Source: Streptomyces bluensis
GTDB lineage: Bacteria > Actinomycetota > Actinomycetes > Streptomycetales > Streptomycetaceae
Length of the DNA: 64,000 bases
Direction: 5' to 3'
Assembly: GCF_014650715.1 (NCBI RefSeq)
Contig: NZ_BMVM01000014.1
Location: 62,001 to 126,000, forward strand
The translations under genes were made by a program, and so were the position numbers. This document shows, piece after piece, positions 1-9,147 of this stretch. Within the stretch, counting starts at the first letter, position 1, and each line of letters starts with the position of its first letter. A model generated the notes under the pieces. The model was not told where the DNA came from. It did not search any database and saw nothing but the letters and a program-made list of their open reading frames with translations.

Positions 1-1806
1 GTAGAAGGCACGCAGCACGACGTACTGCACGGAGTAAGGGATCAGGCCGAGGCCGAACGCCATCAGCATGTAGCCCATGTTCGTGGCCGAGCTGGTGCCG
101 GAGGAGCCGAAGATCAGGGTGCACATCGGGATGCCGAGAGAGAGGAACCCGAAGGCGATGGGCACGATGGCGACGGCGGTCGTGCGCAGGCCCTGGGAGA
201 TGTCGTCGCGGACGGCACCCGCGTCGTTCTCGGCGGCGGAGCGCGAGATCCGCGGCAGCAGGGCCGCCATCAGGGAGACCGTGATGATCGCCTGTGGCAG
301 GCCCCAGATGAGCTGGGCGTTGGCGTAGGCACTGAATCCGGTGCCGGGGATCTTCGTCTCCGTGAGCGCGGCGGTGGCGAGCTGGATGACGACGAGGGCG
401 CCCGCCTGGTTGGCGAGGACGAACAGGATCGTCCACTTGGCGAGCATCGCGGCCTTGCCCAGGCCGTGGCCCCTCCAGTCGAAGCGCAGACGCAGCTTGA
501 AGCCCGTCTCCCGCAGGTACGGGATCATCGCGAGTGCCTGGACGACGAGACCGAGAAGGACACCGAAACCGAGGAGCCGCTCCCCCTCCGGCGGGATGTT
601 CTCGACGGTCATGTGAGAGTTGGCGGCGCTGCCGTAGACCCAGAGGAACGCTCCCAGGGTCACGATGATGACGATGTTGTTCAGGACCGGGGTCCACATC
701 ATCGCGCCGAACCGGCCGCGGGCGTTGAGGATCTGCCCCATCACCACGTGGATGCCCATGAAGAAGATCGAGGGCAGGAAGTACTGGGTGAAGGTGACGG
801 CGACCCCGTTGGCCGCGGAATTTGTGGCGAGGTCGTTCGACAGGGCGCGGACCAGAAACGGAGCGGCGAACATGGCGGCCGCGGTGAGCAGGCCAAGGAC
901 CACCATGACCAGGGTCAGCAGCCGGTTGGCGTACGCCTCTCCGCCGTCGTCGTCCTCCTTCATGGCGCGGACGAGCTGCGGCACGAAGACGGAGTTGAGG
1001 CCGCCGCCGACCGTCAGGATGTAGATCATCGTCGGCAGCTGGTACGCCACCTGGAATGACTCGCCCAGGAGGCCGAGGCCCAGCGCGGAGACGATCATCG
1101 CGGAGCGGATGAACCCGGTGAGGCGGGACACCATGGTGCCGGCCGCCATCACCGCGCTGGACTTCAGCAGCCCCGAGGCGCGGCCGCCCTTCTTCGCCGG
1201 AGGCGCGGGAGCGGGCTCGGGGGCGGTCTGCTGCGGTTCGGAGCCCTGGATCGGCATCGACGGCTGGGCGGGACCCGGTACGGACGCCGCCGACTCGGTT
1301 TGCTGACCCATGGGTGCGTGCGTGCCGCCCTGCTGCTGGTCGCGGAAGAGATGGGCGAAGGCATCCGGCTCGTGACGCTGCTGCCCGGCCCGCGTGACGA
1401 GATCGTCCACACCTACGAACTGCGTCGTACGGGGGTCGTCGCCGTACGGCAGATGTTGTGACGGCCCCTCGGGCTCGGGTGGCGGCGTCTGTGCCCACAC
1501 CCGCGGGTCGGGGGCGTACGGGGAGGACGGCGGCTGGGCGTAGAGCGGCTGCTGCGGGGGGTACGTGCCCGGAGGCGGCGGGGGGTGGGCGGCGCGGTCG
1601 TAGAACGCCTCGGTGACCGGGTCCTGGGCGGAGAGGTCCTGTGCCCGGTAGGGGTCCTGGCCGTAGGCGTCCGGTCCTTGGGCATCCTGCGGGTACAGGT
1701 CGGTGTGGGGCTGCGGCGGGACATGGCCCGGCCCGGGCTGCGGGCGCTCGGGATAGCCCGAGTCGGCCGCGCCCTGACCGCGGTCACCGTCGTACGGCGC
1801 GTTCAT
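1..1806 (-). CDS. murJ: MurJ/MviN lipid II flippase (3' end outside window)
   Basis: MurJ is a MOP-superfamily membrane protein that flips lipid II across the cytoplasmic membrane for peptidoglycan synthesis. The 602 visible residues begin at an ATG (1804-1806). A cytoplasmic Pro/Gln-rich extension of about 210 residues comes first, as in other actinobacterial MurJ proteins. The first membrane segments follow (SRLTGFIRSAM near residue 225), and many more hydrophobic helices run to the window edge. The reading frame is open to base 1, so the C-terminus is missing. It lies 45 nt downstream of the DUF6049 gene on the same strand, an actinobacterial pairing also seen in Mycobacterium. The MurJ assignment is firm; any regulatory role of the extension is unknown. 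Confidence 0.93.
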   Translation of the reverse strand, partial: MNAPYDGDRGQGAADSGYPERPQPGPGHVPPQPHTDLYPQDAQGPDAYGQDPYRAQDLSAQDPVTEAFYDRAAHPPPPPGTYPPQQPLYAQPPSSPYAPDPRVWAQTPPPEPEGPSQHLPYGDDPRTTQFVGVDDLVTRAGQQRHEPDAFAHLFRDQQQGGTHAPMGQQTESAASVPGPAQPSMPIQGSEPQQTAPEPAPAPPAKKGGRASGLLKSSAVMAAGTMVSRLTGFIRSAMIVSALGLGLLGESFQVAYQLPTMIYILTVGGGLNSVFVPQLVRAMKEDDDGGEAYANRLLTLVMVVLGLLTAAAMFAAPFLVRALSNDLATNSAANGVAVTFTQYFLPSIFFMGIHVVMGQILNARGRFGAMMWTPVLNNIVIIVTLGAFLWVYGSAANSHMTVENIPPEGERLLGFGVLLGLVVQALAMIPYLRETGFKLRLRFDWRGHGLGKAAMLAKWTILFVLANQAGALVVIQLATAALTETKIPGTGFSAYANAQLIWGLPQAIITVSLMAALLPRISRSAAENDAGAVRDDISQGLRTTAVAIVPIAFGFLSLGIPMCTLIFGSSGTSSATNMGYMLMAFGLGLIPYSVQYVVLRAFY

Positions 1807-1851
1807 CCTTACCCCACCTCATCGTCCCTGGCCCACTGGCCACGACATCGC

Positions 1852-4296
1852 TCAACGGTCCACTCTCTCACCCGTGCCGGACGGGTCGGCGCTTTCCAGT
1901 GCGGTGTCCGCCGACGGGTCACTCGGGTGCCCCGGCTCGTCTTCTCCGGACCGCGCGCGGGACTTCTCCTTGAGTCCGTCCGCCGCGAGGACTCCGGTGT
2001 CGCTCGTCTCCTCGGCCGCGGTTTCTTCCTCGGTGCCCTCCTCCTCGGCCTGCTGGGCCGCCGCGCGCTTGCGCTGCGTGTACATCCGGAAGCCGGCGAG
2101 TACGAGCAGGAGGACTCCGCCGGCGATGACCAGCATCACCGTGGGTGTGAACTCGGTGACGTTCACGTCGAAGGTGACGGAGGGACCATACTTCTGGCCG
2201 TCCTCCGTGTAGAGCTGCGCCTCCACGGCGACCTCGCCGTTGGCGTTGGCGTTGGTGTCGAACTTCACCGACTGACTGTGTCCGCCCGAGACCCGGATGG
2301 TCTGCTCCGCGTAGTCCTGGCCGTCGATCTCCAGGCGCTTCGGCTGCAACGACGTGAGGCGCAGCACCAGCTTGTCGACGCCCTGCACGAGATTGTTCTG
2401 CACCGTGACCGGGATCGTGGCGCTACGGCCCGAGAGCTTCGTCTCCGACTTCTCGATCAGCCTGACCTGGTCGGTGAGGGTGTCCAGGTAGGACTGCACG
2501 CTGTCGCGGTAGACGCGGGCCTCGGCGGCGCGGCCGCGCCAGGAGGTGGACATTTCCCGGTTCATGGCCCGTCCGAAGGGCGTGACGACGCGGGACTTGT
2601 CGGTGAGGACCACCTTGAAGCGGTCCAGATCGGTCTGCGTGTCCAGGATCGTCTCGAAGGCCGATGTCGGCAGCTGCTGCTTGCGCAGGGACGCAGGGTA
2701 CGCGGCTGCCGACGGGACCTTCGTGGTGGCATTCGGGTCGGGCTTGGCGTCCGCGGCCGCCGACAGGTCCTGGGACTGCGACCAGTTTCCGCTCTGGAGG
2801 GCTGTCAGGGCCTGCGCCATCGTCTGGGCCTGACTCGGGGTCGGCATGCGCTGCGGGGCGATCACCACGCTGCGCTGCTTGTCCGGGGCCTGCAGGTCGG
2901 TCATCAGGCTCTGCGCGAGGAACTTCTGCACGGCCAGAGTCGCGTTGTCGGCCTTCGTCATGTCGCCCTGGAACGCCGTCGACAGCCGTGCGTCGGCGAC
3001 GACCGCCGTGGTGCCGCCACCGATGGGGCGGGCAGCGTTCGGCGTGTAGGTCAGGTTTCTGGTGTCCTGGAGGCTGTCACTACGAGCGATCACCTTGTCG
3101 GCGCCCGCAGAGGTGGCGACCTTGACGATCGACGGGTCGACGGCTCCGTCCACAGGCCAGGAGAAGTCCGTCTCCGGTTTCACGTGGAGCACGGTCTCGA
3201 CGGTGTCGGCGGCCACGTCCGTGGCGTCCTTGAGGTGGCTCAGGGATCCGGTGACGTTCTTGCCGTTGTGCGCCAGAGAGGCGATGTCGGGGTCGGCGAA
3301 GGGGAGGGCGACGACTTCCTTGCCCTGGACGGCCTCCTCCAGTTCGGCGAGCCATCGTTTGGCGACCGCCTGGTTCTTGCCGGTCGTGGTCTCGTTGCCG
3401 TTCGTGACCCGGTAGCTGCGCGTCATCGCGTCGACGGAAGCCAGGAGATCCGGGTCGATCACCCAGGTGATGTCGAGTTCCCTGCCCAGGCTCAGCAGCT
3501 GGTCCAGCCGGCCGCCGGGGGAGATCTCGTGGGCCAGGTCCTCGTTCTGGAAGACGGGCGTCTGCTGCTCGCCCGGACCCGTCTCCGCCGTCAGATGGGG
3601 GGTGGAGATGAGGGGCCAGAGGTATGTCGTCTTTGTCTTCGTGGCCGCGGTGTCCGGTTGCCAGGGCAGGAAGGTCCGCTGGATGCCGAGCACCCGCTCG
3701 TAAGGCGCGGCCGCGGTACGGCCCGCGAGGGAGACCCCGAGCTGGTAGACGCCGTCCGCACTGAGGTCCAGCTCCTTGACGGGGACCGAGATGCGGAAGG
3801 ACTGGGCGACGCCCGGGGTGAGGCGGGAGAACTTCTCGACGTACTTCCCGCCGACCTCGGGTCCGTCCGCGTACTGGTTGAAGCCGCCGCGCCTGGCTGC
3901 GGTGTCGATCGCCGCGCGGCTGGACACGGTCCCGCCCACCCGGATGCCCACGTGGGCATCCGTGACCGGCTGCGTGCCGTTGTTTTTGACCGTGCCGGAG
4001 ATGGTGAGGGTGTCGCCGTCGGTGGGGACGCTGGGCGTGAGCGAGTCCAAGGCTACGGCGACCGTGTTCGACCCGCCGGCCTTCGCCTGTGAGGGCCTTC
4101 CCGCAGAGTGCGCCTCCGGGGCGGCGGGCAGCTGGAGCAGCCCGGCCAGCAGGGGTGCCCCGGCGACCAGTGCCCCGGTACGCCGGAGCCACCGGCGGGC
4201 AGGTGAGGGACTCGTCCCCTGGGTGTCTGCCGCCTCGGCCACGCGCTCGCCCGTCCCTCGTCGTGTCAGTGGTCGTCGGAATGTGCGTCCACGCAT
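1852..4296 (-). CDS. DUF6049 family secreted/membrane-anchored protein
   Basis: This is a conserved actinobacterial protein of about 814 residues with unknown biochemical role. An Arg-rich N-terminus and a hydrophobic stretch around residues 40-65 (GALVAGAPLLAGLLQL) look like a signal peptide. A large extracytoplasmic region follows, then one C-terminal membrane helix (VMLVIAGGVLLLVLAGF) and a basic/acidic cytoplasmic tail rich in Glu. That makes it a type I membrane protein facing the wall. It sits directly upstream of murJ and divergent from the CCA-adding enzyme gene. This linkage is conserved, which suggests a role with lipid II export, but that is inference. The start may instead be the GTG at 4242, which has a better upstream purine run. 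Confidence 0.85.
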   Translation of the reverse strand: MRGRTFRRPLTRRGTGERVAEAADTQGTSPSPARRWLRRTGALVAGAPLLAGLLQLPAAPEAHSAGRPSQAKAGGSNTVAVALDSLTPSVPTDGDTLTISGTVKNNGTQPVTDAHVGIRVGGTVSSRAAIDTAARRGGFNQYADGPEVGGKYVEKFSRLTPGVAQSFRISVPVKELDLSADGVYQLGVSLAGRTAAAPYERVLGIQRTFLPWQPDTAATKTKTTYLWPLISTPHLTAETGPGEQQTPVFQNEDLAHEISPGGRLDQLLSLGRELDITWVIDPDLLASVDAMTRSYRVTNGNETTTGKNQAVAKRWLAELEEAVQGKEVVALPFADPDIASLAHNGKNVTGSLSHLKDATDVAADTVETVLHVKPETDFSWPVDGAVDPSIVKVATSAGADKVIARSDSLQDTRNLTYTPNAARPIGGGTTAVVADARLSTAFQGDMTKADNATLAVQKFLAQSLMTDLQAPDKQRSVVIAPQRMPTPSQAQTMAQALTALQSGNWSQSQDLSAAADAKPDPNATTKVPSAAAYPASLRKQQLPTSAFETILDTQTDLDRFKVVLTDKSRVVTPFGRAMNREMSTSWRGRAAEARVYRDSVQSYLDTLTDQVRLIEKSETKLSGRSATIPVTVQNNLVQGVDKLVLRLTSLQPKRLEIDGQDYAEQTIRVSGGHSQSVKFDTNANANGEVAVEAQLYTEDGQKYGPSVTFDVNVTEFTPTVMLVIAGGVLLLVLAGFRMYTQRKRAAAQQAEEEGTEEETAAEETSDTGVLAADGLKEKSRARSGEDEPGHPSDPSADTALESADPSGTGERVDR

Positions 4297-4464
4297 GGTA
4301 ACGATGTGCGCCGAGGGGAAGTGCCGCGGTCTGCCTCACAAGATCGACGACGGGACCATGAGTGTCCCGTATGTGTACGTATTAAAGGGAGCGACTGTGG
4401 GGGACGACTGTGCACGTTCCATGGAGGCGCTCCGGGTCGCCGGGGGCACGTACCCTTTTCTGTT

Positions 4465-5931
4465 GTGCCGAACGCCAACGAAGACAAGCCCAGTGCCCTG
4501 AGCCAGGTGCAGCACCGTGCGGTGAGTGAACTGCTGCGGGTGTCCCCTGTCGCCGATGACCTCGCCCGCCGCTTCCAGGAGGCCGGGTTCTCGCTCGCCC
4601 TTGTCGGCGGTTCGGTCCGCGACGCACTCCTGGGCCGGCTTGGCAACGACCTGGACTTCACAACGGACGCACGCCCCGAGGACGTACTGAAGATCGTGCG
4701 ACCCTGGGCGGACGCAGTGTGGGAGGTCGGCATCGCTTTCGGCACGGTGGGAGCTCAGAAGGACGCCCGCGTCGGAGACGCTGTTCAACGCTTTCAGATC
4801 GAGGTCACCACGTACCGGTCGGAGGCGTACGACCGGACCTCGCGCAAGCCAGAGGTGTCCTACGGAGACTCCATCGAGGAGGATCTCGTACGGCGTGACT
4901 TCACGGTGAACGCGATGGCCGTGGCTCTCCCCGAGAAGGAGTTCATCGATCCTCACGGTGGTCTGGAAGATCTCGCGGAGCGTGTGCTGCGCACCCCCGG
5001 TACCCCGGAGGAGTCCTTCTCCGACGATCCCCTGCGGATGATGCGGGCTGCCCGTTTCGCCGCCCAGCTCGATTTCGAGGTGGCTCCGGACGTCGTCTCC
5101 GCGATGACCGAGATGGCCCGGCGGATCGAGATCGTCTCCGCGGAGCGGGTCCGGGACGAGCTGAACAAACTGATTCTTTCCGCGCACCCGCGCAAGGGCC
5201 TGACGCTGCTGGTCGGGACCGGGCTCGGGGACCACGTGCTGCCCGAGCTTTCGGCGCTGCGGCTGGAGCGCGACGAGCACCACCGGCACAAGGACGTCTA
5301 CGACCACACCTTGATCGTGCTGGAGCAGGCGATGGCGCTGGAGGAGAACGGTCCGGACCTCACGCTCCGGCTCGCCGCGCTGCTGCACGACATCGGTAAG
5401 CCGAAGACGCGTCGCTTCGAGAAGGACGGTCGGGTCTCCTTCCATCACCACGAGGTGGTGGGCGCCAAGATGACCAAGAAGAGGATGACCGCCCTCAAGT
5501 ACTCCAACGAACTGATCAAGGACGTCGCGCGCCTGGTCGAACTCCACTTGCGCTTCCATGGCTACGGGACCGGAGAGTGGACGGACTCGGCGGTCCGCCG
5601 GTATGTGCGTGACGCCGGCCCCCTCTTGGACCGTCTCCACAAACTGACCCGCTCCGACTGCACCACGCGGAACAAGCGCAAGGCGAACGCCCTGTCTCGC
5701 GCGTACGACGGCCTGGAGGAGCGCATCGCTCAACTCCAGGAGCAGGAGCAGCTGGACGCCATCCGTCCGGACCTCGACGGAAACCAGATCATGGAGGTTT
5801 TGGGTGTCGGGCCCGGCCCGGCCGTCGGGCAGGCCTATAAGTTCATGCTGGAGCTGCGGCTGGAGAACGGTCCGATGGAGCACGACGCGGCGGTGTCGGC
5901 GCTCAAGGAGTGGTGGGCCGAGCAAGGCTGA
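4465..5931 (+). CDS. cca: CCA tRNA nucleotidyltransferase
   Basis: This enzyme adds or repairs the 3' CCA end of tRNAs. The product has 488 residues. The class II nucleotidyltransferase signature is near residues 45-70 (GGSVRDALLG, then the metal-binding pair in NDLDFTTDA). The ERxxDE-type RNA-binding region follows. An HD phosphohydrolase domain (LLHDIGKPKT near residue 305) is present, as is common in actinobacterial enzymes. The GTG at 4465 (Val-Pro-Asn-Ala) was chosen because homology in this family begins here; an in-frame extension back to 4306 would encode low-complexity sequence. It is divergent from the DUF6049 gene and convergent with the lppU-like gene, with two parS palindromes after its stop. 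Confidence 0.95.
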   Translation: MPNANEDKPSALSQVQHRAVSELLRVSPVADDLARRFQEAGFSLALVGGSVRDALLGRLGNDLDFTTDARPEDVLKIVRPWADAVWEVGIAFGTVGAQKDARVGDAVQRFQIEVTTYRSEAYDRTSRKPEVSYGDSIEEDLVRRDFTVNAMAVALPEKEFIDPHGGLEDLAERVLRTPGTPEESFSDDPLRMMRAARFAAQLDFEVAPDVVSAMTEMARRIEIVSAERVRDELNKLILSAHPRKGLTLLVGTGLGDHVLPELSALRLERDEHHRHKDVYDHTLIVLEQAMALEENGPDLTLRLAALLHDIGKPKTRRFEKDGRVSFHHHEVVGAKMTKKRMTALKYSNELIKDVARLVELHLRFHGYGTGEWTDSAVRRYVRDAGPLLDRLHKLTRSDCTTRNKRKANALSRAYDGLEERIAQLQEQEQLDAIRPDLDGNQIMEVLGVGPGPAVGQAYKFMLELRLENGPMEHDAAVSALKEWWAEQG

Positions 5932-5970
5932 ACCCGCGGACAACGGGGGCCGAGCCGTGAAACGGGGTCA

Positions 5971-5986
5971 TGTTTCACGTGAAACA
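5971..5986. other. parS: parS site 1 (ParB binding palindrome)
   Basis: TGTTTCACGTGAAACA is a perfect 16-bp match to the Streptomyces parS consensus. It lies inside a longer perfect inverted repeat spanning 5963-5994 (arms extended by CGGGGTCA/TGACCCCG). It is 40 nt past the stop of the CCA-adding enzyme gene. ParB spreading from such sites organises the origin region for segregation during sporulation. Confidence 0.97.
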
Positions 5987-6025
5987 TGACCCCGGAGGAG
6001 CGGTCGCGCACATACCGGGGGGCGA

Positions 6026-6041
6026 TGTTTCACGTGAAACA
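6026..6041. other. parS: parS site 2
   Basis: A perfect TGTTTCACGTGAAACA, 55 bp from site 1. It is nested in a 38-bp perfect palindrome at 6015-6052 whose outer arms are CCGGGGGGCGA and its complement. The extended stem lies between two convergent genes, so it could also fold as a bidirectional RNA terminator. Confidence 0.97.
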
Positions 6042-6069
6042 TCGCCCCCCGGACGTTCTGGCGTCAGCC

Positions 6070-6522
6070 TTACAGGGACTTCAGGCAGAGCACGACGTTG
6101 TGGTTGTTGCCCACCTGGTAGTACGAGATCTCGGCTTCCTTGACCGACTCGCACTTGCTGCTGTCGCTCGTGCCGTCGAACTTCTCGACGACCTTGTACT
6201 CGGCGTCGCCGGAGGAGCAGTCAACCGTCTTCAGTTCCGGCGAGGACTGCGTGCCCTCGTTCTGCATGCAGCTGCCCACGGCTGTGGTCTCGGCGTCGCT
6301 CTGGCCCAGGTACCACTTGCCGATGGCGACGATGATCGCGATGACGATGAAGCCGCCGATCCGAAGAAGCGTCTTGCTGACGCGCTTCTTGGGCGCGGGC
6401 GGTGGAACAGGAGCCCCTTGAAACGGTGCGCCCTGCTGCGGCGGATACGGCTGCTGGGGGACCCCCGGCTGAGTGGGCTGTGTGGCGAACGGATTCTGGC
6501 CCTGAGGCGGCGGAGTGCTCAC
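6070..6522 (-). CDS. LppU/SCO3897-like membrane-anchored protein
   Basis: A 150-residue protein. It has a Pro/Gln-rich cytoplasmic N-terminus (about 45 residues), one membrane helix (IGGFIVIAIIVAIGKW, about residues 55-72), and an extracytoplasmic domain with four Cys residues (GSCM, VDCSS, SKCES, VLCLK) likely forming two disulfides. This matches small Streptomyces proteins annotated LppU/SCO3897 family, whose function is not known. The GTG at 6522 was chosen because an AAGGGGGAC ribosome site lies just upstream; an ATG at 6552 is also possible. It is convergent with the CCA-adding enzyme gene across the parS pair. Confidence 0.78.
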   Translation of the reverse strand: MSTPPPQGQNPFATQPTQPGVPQQPYPPQQGAPFQGAPVPPPAPKKRVSKTLLRIGGFIVIAIIVAIGKWYLGQSDAETTAVGSCMQNEGTQSSPELKTVDCSSGDAEYKVVEKFDGTSDSSKCESVKEAEISYYQVGNNHNVVLCLKSL

Positions 6523-6636
6523 TTGGGGTCCCCCTTGGATATGGGTGCGCATGGCGCGAAATAAGACGTGCGTAAGCTACCGGGCCCCACTGACAACACG
6601 GAACTTCAGGAACACTCTGTGGCGTTGATGTGACAC

Positions 6637-7899
6637 TTACTGCCGTTCAAAGCGGGCCATAGCCGCCGCAATCGCCGCGTAGATAACGGCAATTGTTATC
6701 ACCAACGCGGCTGAGCGGCCGTCAGGAGGGAGCATCAGAGCGGCCACGCCTGCGGCACCGACGAAAGCGACGTTGAACAGCACGTCGTAAACAGAGAAGA
6801 TCCGGCCACGGAAGCCGTCGTCGACCGTGGACTGGACGATCGTGTCCGTGGCGATCTTTGCGCCCTGAGTGACAAGGCCAAGGACGAAGGCCGCGATCAG
6901 TATGGGGACTTCGGCGAACGGCAGGCCCAGAGCGGGCACCAGGACGGCCGCGGCAGCGGCACAGGTGACGATCCATAAGCCCGGTCCCATCCGCGAGACC
7001 GCCCCCGGCGTCACCACGGCAGCTGCGAAGAAGCCCGCTCCCGAGATCCCCACAGCGAGGCCCAGCAGGGCCAGCCCTCCGTTGGCGTCGGACGAGAAGG
7101 CGTACCGGCACAGCATCAGCACCATGACCGTCAGGGCGCCGTAGCAGAACCGCATCAGCGTCATCGAGGCCAGCGCCCAGGTGGCTTCGCGTCGTTGGGG
7201 CTCCGCGAGATGCCGTATGCCCGCCACGAGGTCCCGCGCGGTGCCGCTGAGCGCCGCTCGCAGCCGTGGTTGCACCAGGTCCGGCTCGGGCCCGAGCAAC
7301 TCCCGCGTCATACGCAGAGAGGCGAGAGCGGAACACAGGTACAGGGCCGCGCCGAGGAGGACCACCGCGGCGTCGGAGTTCGCCACCACCAGCCGTACGA
7401 CGAAGGCAAGTCCGCCGCCCGCGGTCGCGGCGAGGGTGCCGGCCGTCGGGGAGAGGGAGTTGGCCATCACCAGGCGATCGGCGTCCACCACGCGCGGCAG
7501 GGCCGCCGAGAGCCCGGCCAGGACGAACCGGTTGACCGCGGTGACACAGAGCGCGGAGACGTAGAAGAGCCAGCTCGGCACATCGCTCAGGATCAGGACG
7601 GCCGTCACACAGGCCAGGACGGCACGCAGCAGGTTGCCGTACAGAAGGACCTGGCGGCGTCGCCAGCGGTCCAGCAGGACACCGGCGAAAGGGCCGATGA
7701 GCGAATACGGGAGGAGCAGAACGGCCATTGCCGAGGCGATCGAGGCTGCCGATGTCTGCCTCTCCGGTGAGAAGACGACGTACGCGGCGAGCGCGACCTG
7801 ATAGACACCGTCGGCGCCCTGGGACAGCAACCGTACGGCGAGCAGGCGCCGGAAGTTCCGGAAGCGGAGCAGGACGCGCAGGTCACGCACGACGGACAT
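6637..7899 (-). CDS. MFS transporter
   Basis: A 420-residue integral membrane protein with about twelve hydrophobic segments. Its N-terminal half carries the MFS loop motif variant GVLLDRWRRRQVLLYGN between helices 2 and 3. The overall pattern is that of MFS_3-type drug/proton antiporters; the substrate cannot be read from sequence. The ATG at 7899 begins MSVVRDLRVLLRF, giving a normal cytoplasmic start; the open frame upstream encodes Arg-rich sequence with no hydrophobic segment. It sits downstream of ino1 on the same strand with a 121-nt gap, so it may be read through. Confidence 0.85.
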   Translation of the reverse strand: MSVVRDLRVLLRFRNFRRLLAVRLLSQGADGVYQVALAAYVVFSPERQTSAASIASAMAVLLLPYSLIGPFAGVLLDRWRRRQVLLYGNLLRAVLACVTAVLILSDVPSWLFYVSALCVTAVNRFVLAGLSAALPRVVDADRLVMANSLSPTAGTLAATAGGGLAFVVRLVVANSDAAVVLLGAALYLCSALASLRMTRELLGPEPDLVQPRLRAALSGTARDLVAGIRHLAEPQRREATWALASMTLMRFCYGALTVMVLMLCRYAFSSDANGGLALLGLAVGISGAGFFAAAVVTPGAVSRMGPGLWIVTCAAAAAVLVPALGLPFAEVPILIAAFVLGLVTQGAKIATDTIVQSTVDDGFRGRIFSVYDVLFNVAFVGAAGVAALMLPPDGRSAALVITIAVIYAAIAAAMARFERQ

Positions 7900-8020
7900 G
7901 AAGCACAGCCTCACATACGGGAAGGGCCCCCGGAGCCATGCGACCCGGGGACCCTCAGCAGTGATCGAAGCCAAGCGCCTCGACGCCCCGTTGTGCCGGA
8001 GCACGGCGCCCTGTGCGCTG

Positions 8021-9103
8021 CTAGCGCTCGACCTCGCCCTTGATGAACTTCTCCACGTTCTCGCGGGCCTCGTCGTCGAAGTACTGGACCGGCGGGGACT
8101 TCATGAAGTAGCTGGACGCGGAGAGGATGGGGCCGCCGATGCCGCGGTCCTTGGCGATCTTCGCGGCACGCAGGGCGTCGATGATGACGCCCGCGGAGTT
8201 CGGGGAGTCCCACACCTCAAGCTTGTACTCCAGGTTCAACGGGACGTCACCGAAAGCACGGCCCTCAAGGCGGACGTACGCCCACTTGCGGTCGTCGAGC
8301 CAGGCCACGTAGTCGGACGGGCCGATGTGGACGTTCTTCTCGCCGAGGTCCCGGTCGGGGATCTGCGAGGTGACGGCCTGCGTCTTGGAGATCTTCTTGG
8401 ACTCCAGGCGCTCACGCTCCAGCATGTTCTTGAAGTCCATGTTGCCGCCGACGTTCAGCTGCATCGTGCGGTCCAGGATGACGCCCCGGTCCTCGAAGAG
8501 CTTCGCCATGACGCGGTGCGTGATGGTGGCGCCCACCTGCGACTTGATGTCGTCGCCGACGATCGGGACGCCCGCCTCGGTGAACTTGTCCGCCCACTCC
8601 TTGGTGCCGGCGATGAAGACCGGAAGGGCGTTGACGAACGCGACCCCGGAGTCGATGGCGCACTGGGCGTAGAACTTGGCCGCGTCCTCGGAACCCACCG
8701 GCAGGTAGCAGACGAGCACGTCGACCTGCTTGTCGTTGAGGACCTGGACGATGTCGACCGGCTCCTCCTCGGACTCCTCGATGGTGGCCTGGTAGTACTT
8801 CCCGAGGCCGTCGAGGGTGTGGCCTCGCTGCACGGTCACACCGGTGCTGGGGACGTCGCAGATCTTGATGGTGTTGTTCTCGGAGGCGCCGATGGCGTCG
8901 GCGAGATCGAGACCGACCTTCTTGGCGTCGACATCGAAGGCGGCGACGAACTCGATGTCACGGACGTGGTACTCGCCGAACTGGACGTGCATCAGGCCGG
9001 GGACCTTGGACGCCGGATCGGCGTCCTTGTAGTACTCGACTCCCTGCACCAGCGATGCGGCGCAGTTGCCCACACCGACGATGGCTACGCGAACCGAACC
9101 CAT
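8021..9103 (-). CDS. ino1: myo-inositol-1-phosphate synthase
   Basis: This enzyme converts glucose-6-phosphate to 1D-myo-inositol-3-phosphate (NAD-dependent). In Streptomyces the product feeds mycothiol and inositol phospholipids. The product has 360 residues, the usual actinobacterial length. The Rossmann motif VGVGNCAASLVQG is at residues 7-19, and the conserved GDDIKSQVGATI and LNVGGNMDFKNM segments are near residues 190-230. The ATG at 9103 is preceded by GGGAGC. The gene follows a padR-type regulator by 44 nt on the same strand, so the two are probably co-transcribed and the regulator may control the pair. Confidence 0.94.
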   Translation of the reverse strand: MGSVRVAIVGVGNCAASLVQGVEYYKDADPASKVPGLMHVQFGEYHVRDIEFVAAFDVDAKKVGLDLADAIGASENNTIKICDVPSTGVTVQRGHTLDGLGKYYQATIEESEEEPVDIVQVLNDKQVDVLVCYLPVGSEDAAKFYAQCAIDSGVAFVNALPVFIAGTKEWADKFTEAGVPIVGDDIKSQVGATITHRVMAKLFEDRGVILDRTMQLNVGGNMDFKNMLERERLESKKISKTQAVTSQIPDRDLGEKNVHIGPSDYVAWLDDRKWAYVRLEGRAFGDVPLNLEYKLEVWDSPNSAGVIIDALRAAKIAKDRGIGGPILSASSYFMKSPPVQYFDDEARENVEKFIKGEVER

Positions 9104-9147
9104 TCCGGTTGCTCCCTGTGTGTACGAGTGAGGCCCTGGCAGGGGTC

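Noticed and set aside
1585..4092. Very long plus-strand open frame
   Set aside because: It is antisense to the DUF6049 gene and murJ, with Arg/Gly-rich composition and no domain; a typical high-GC shadow frame.
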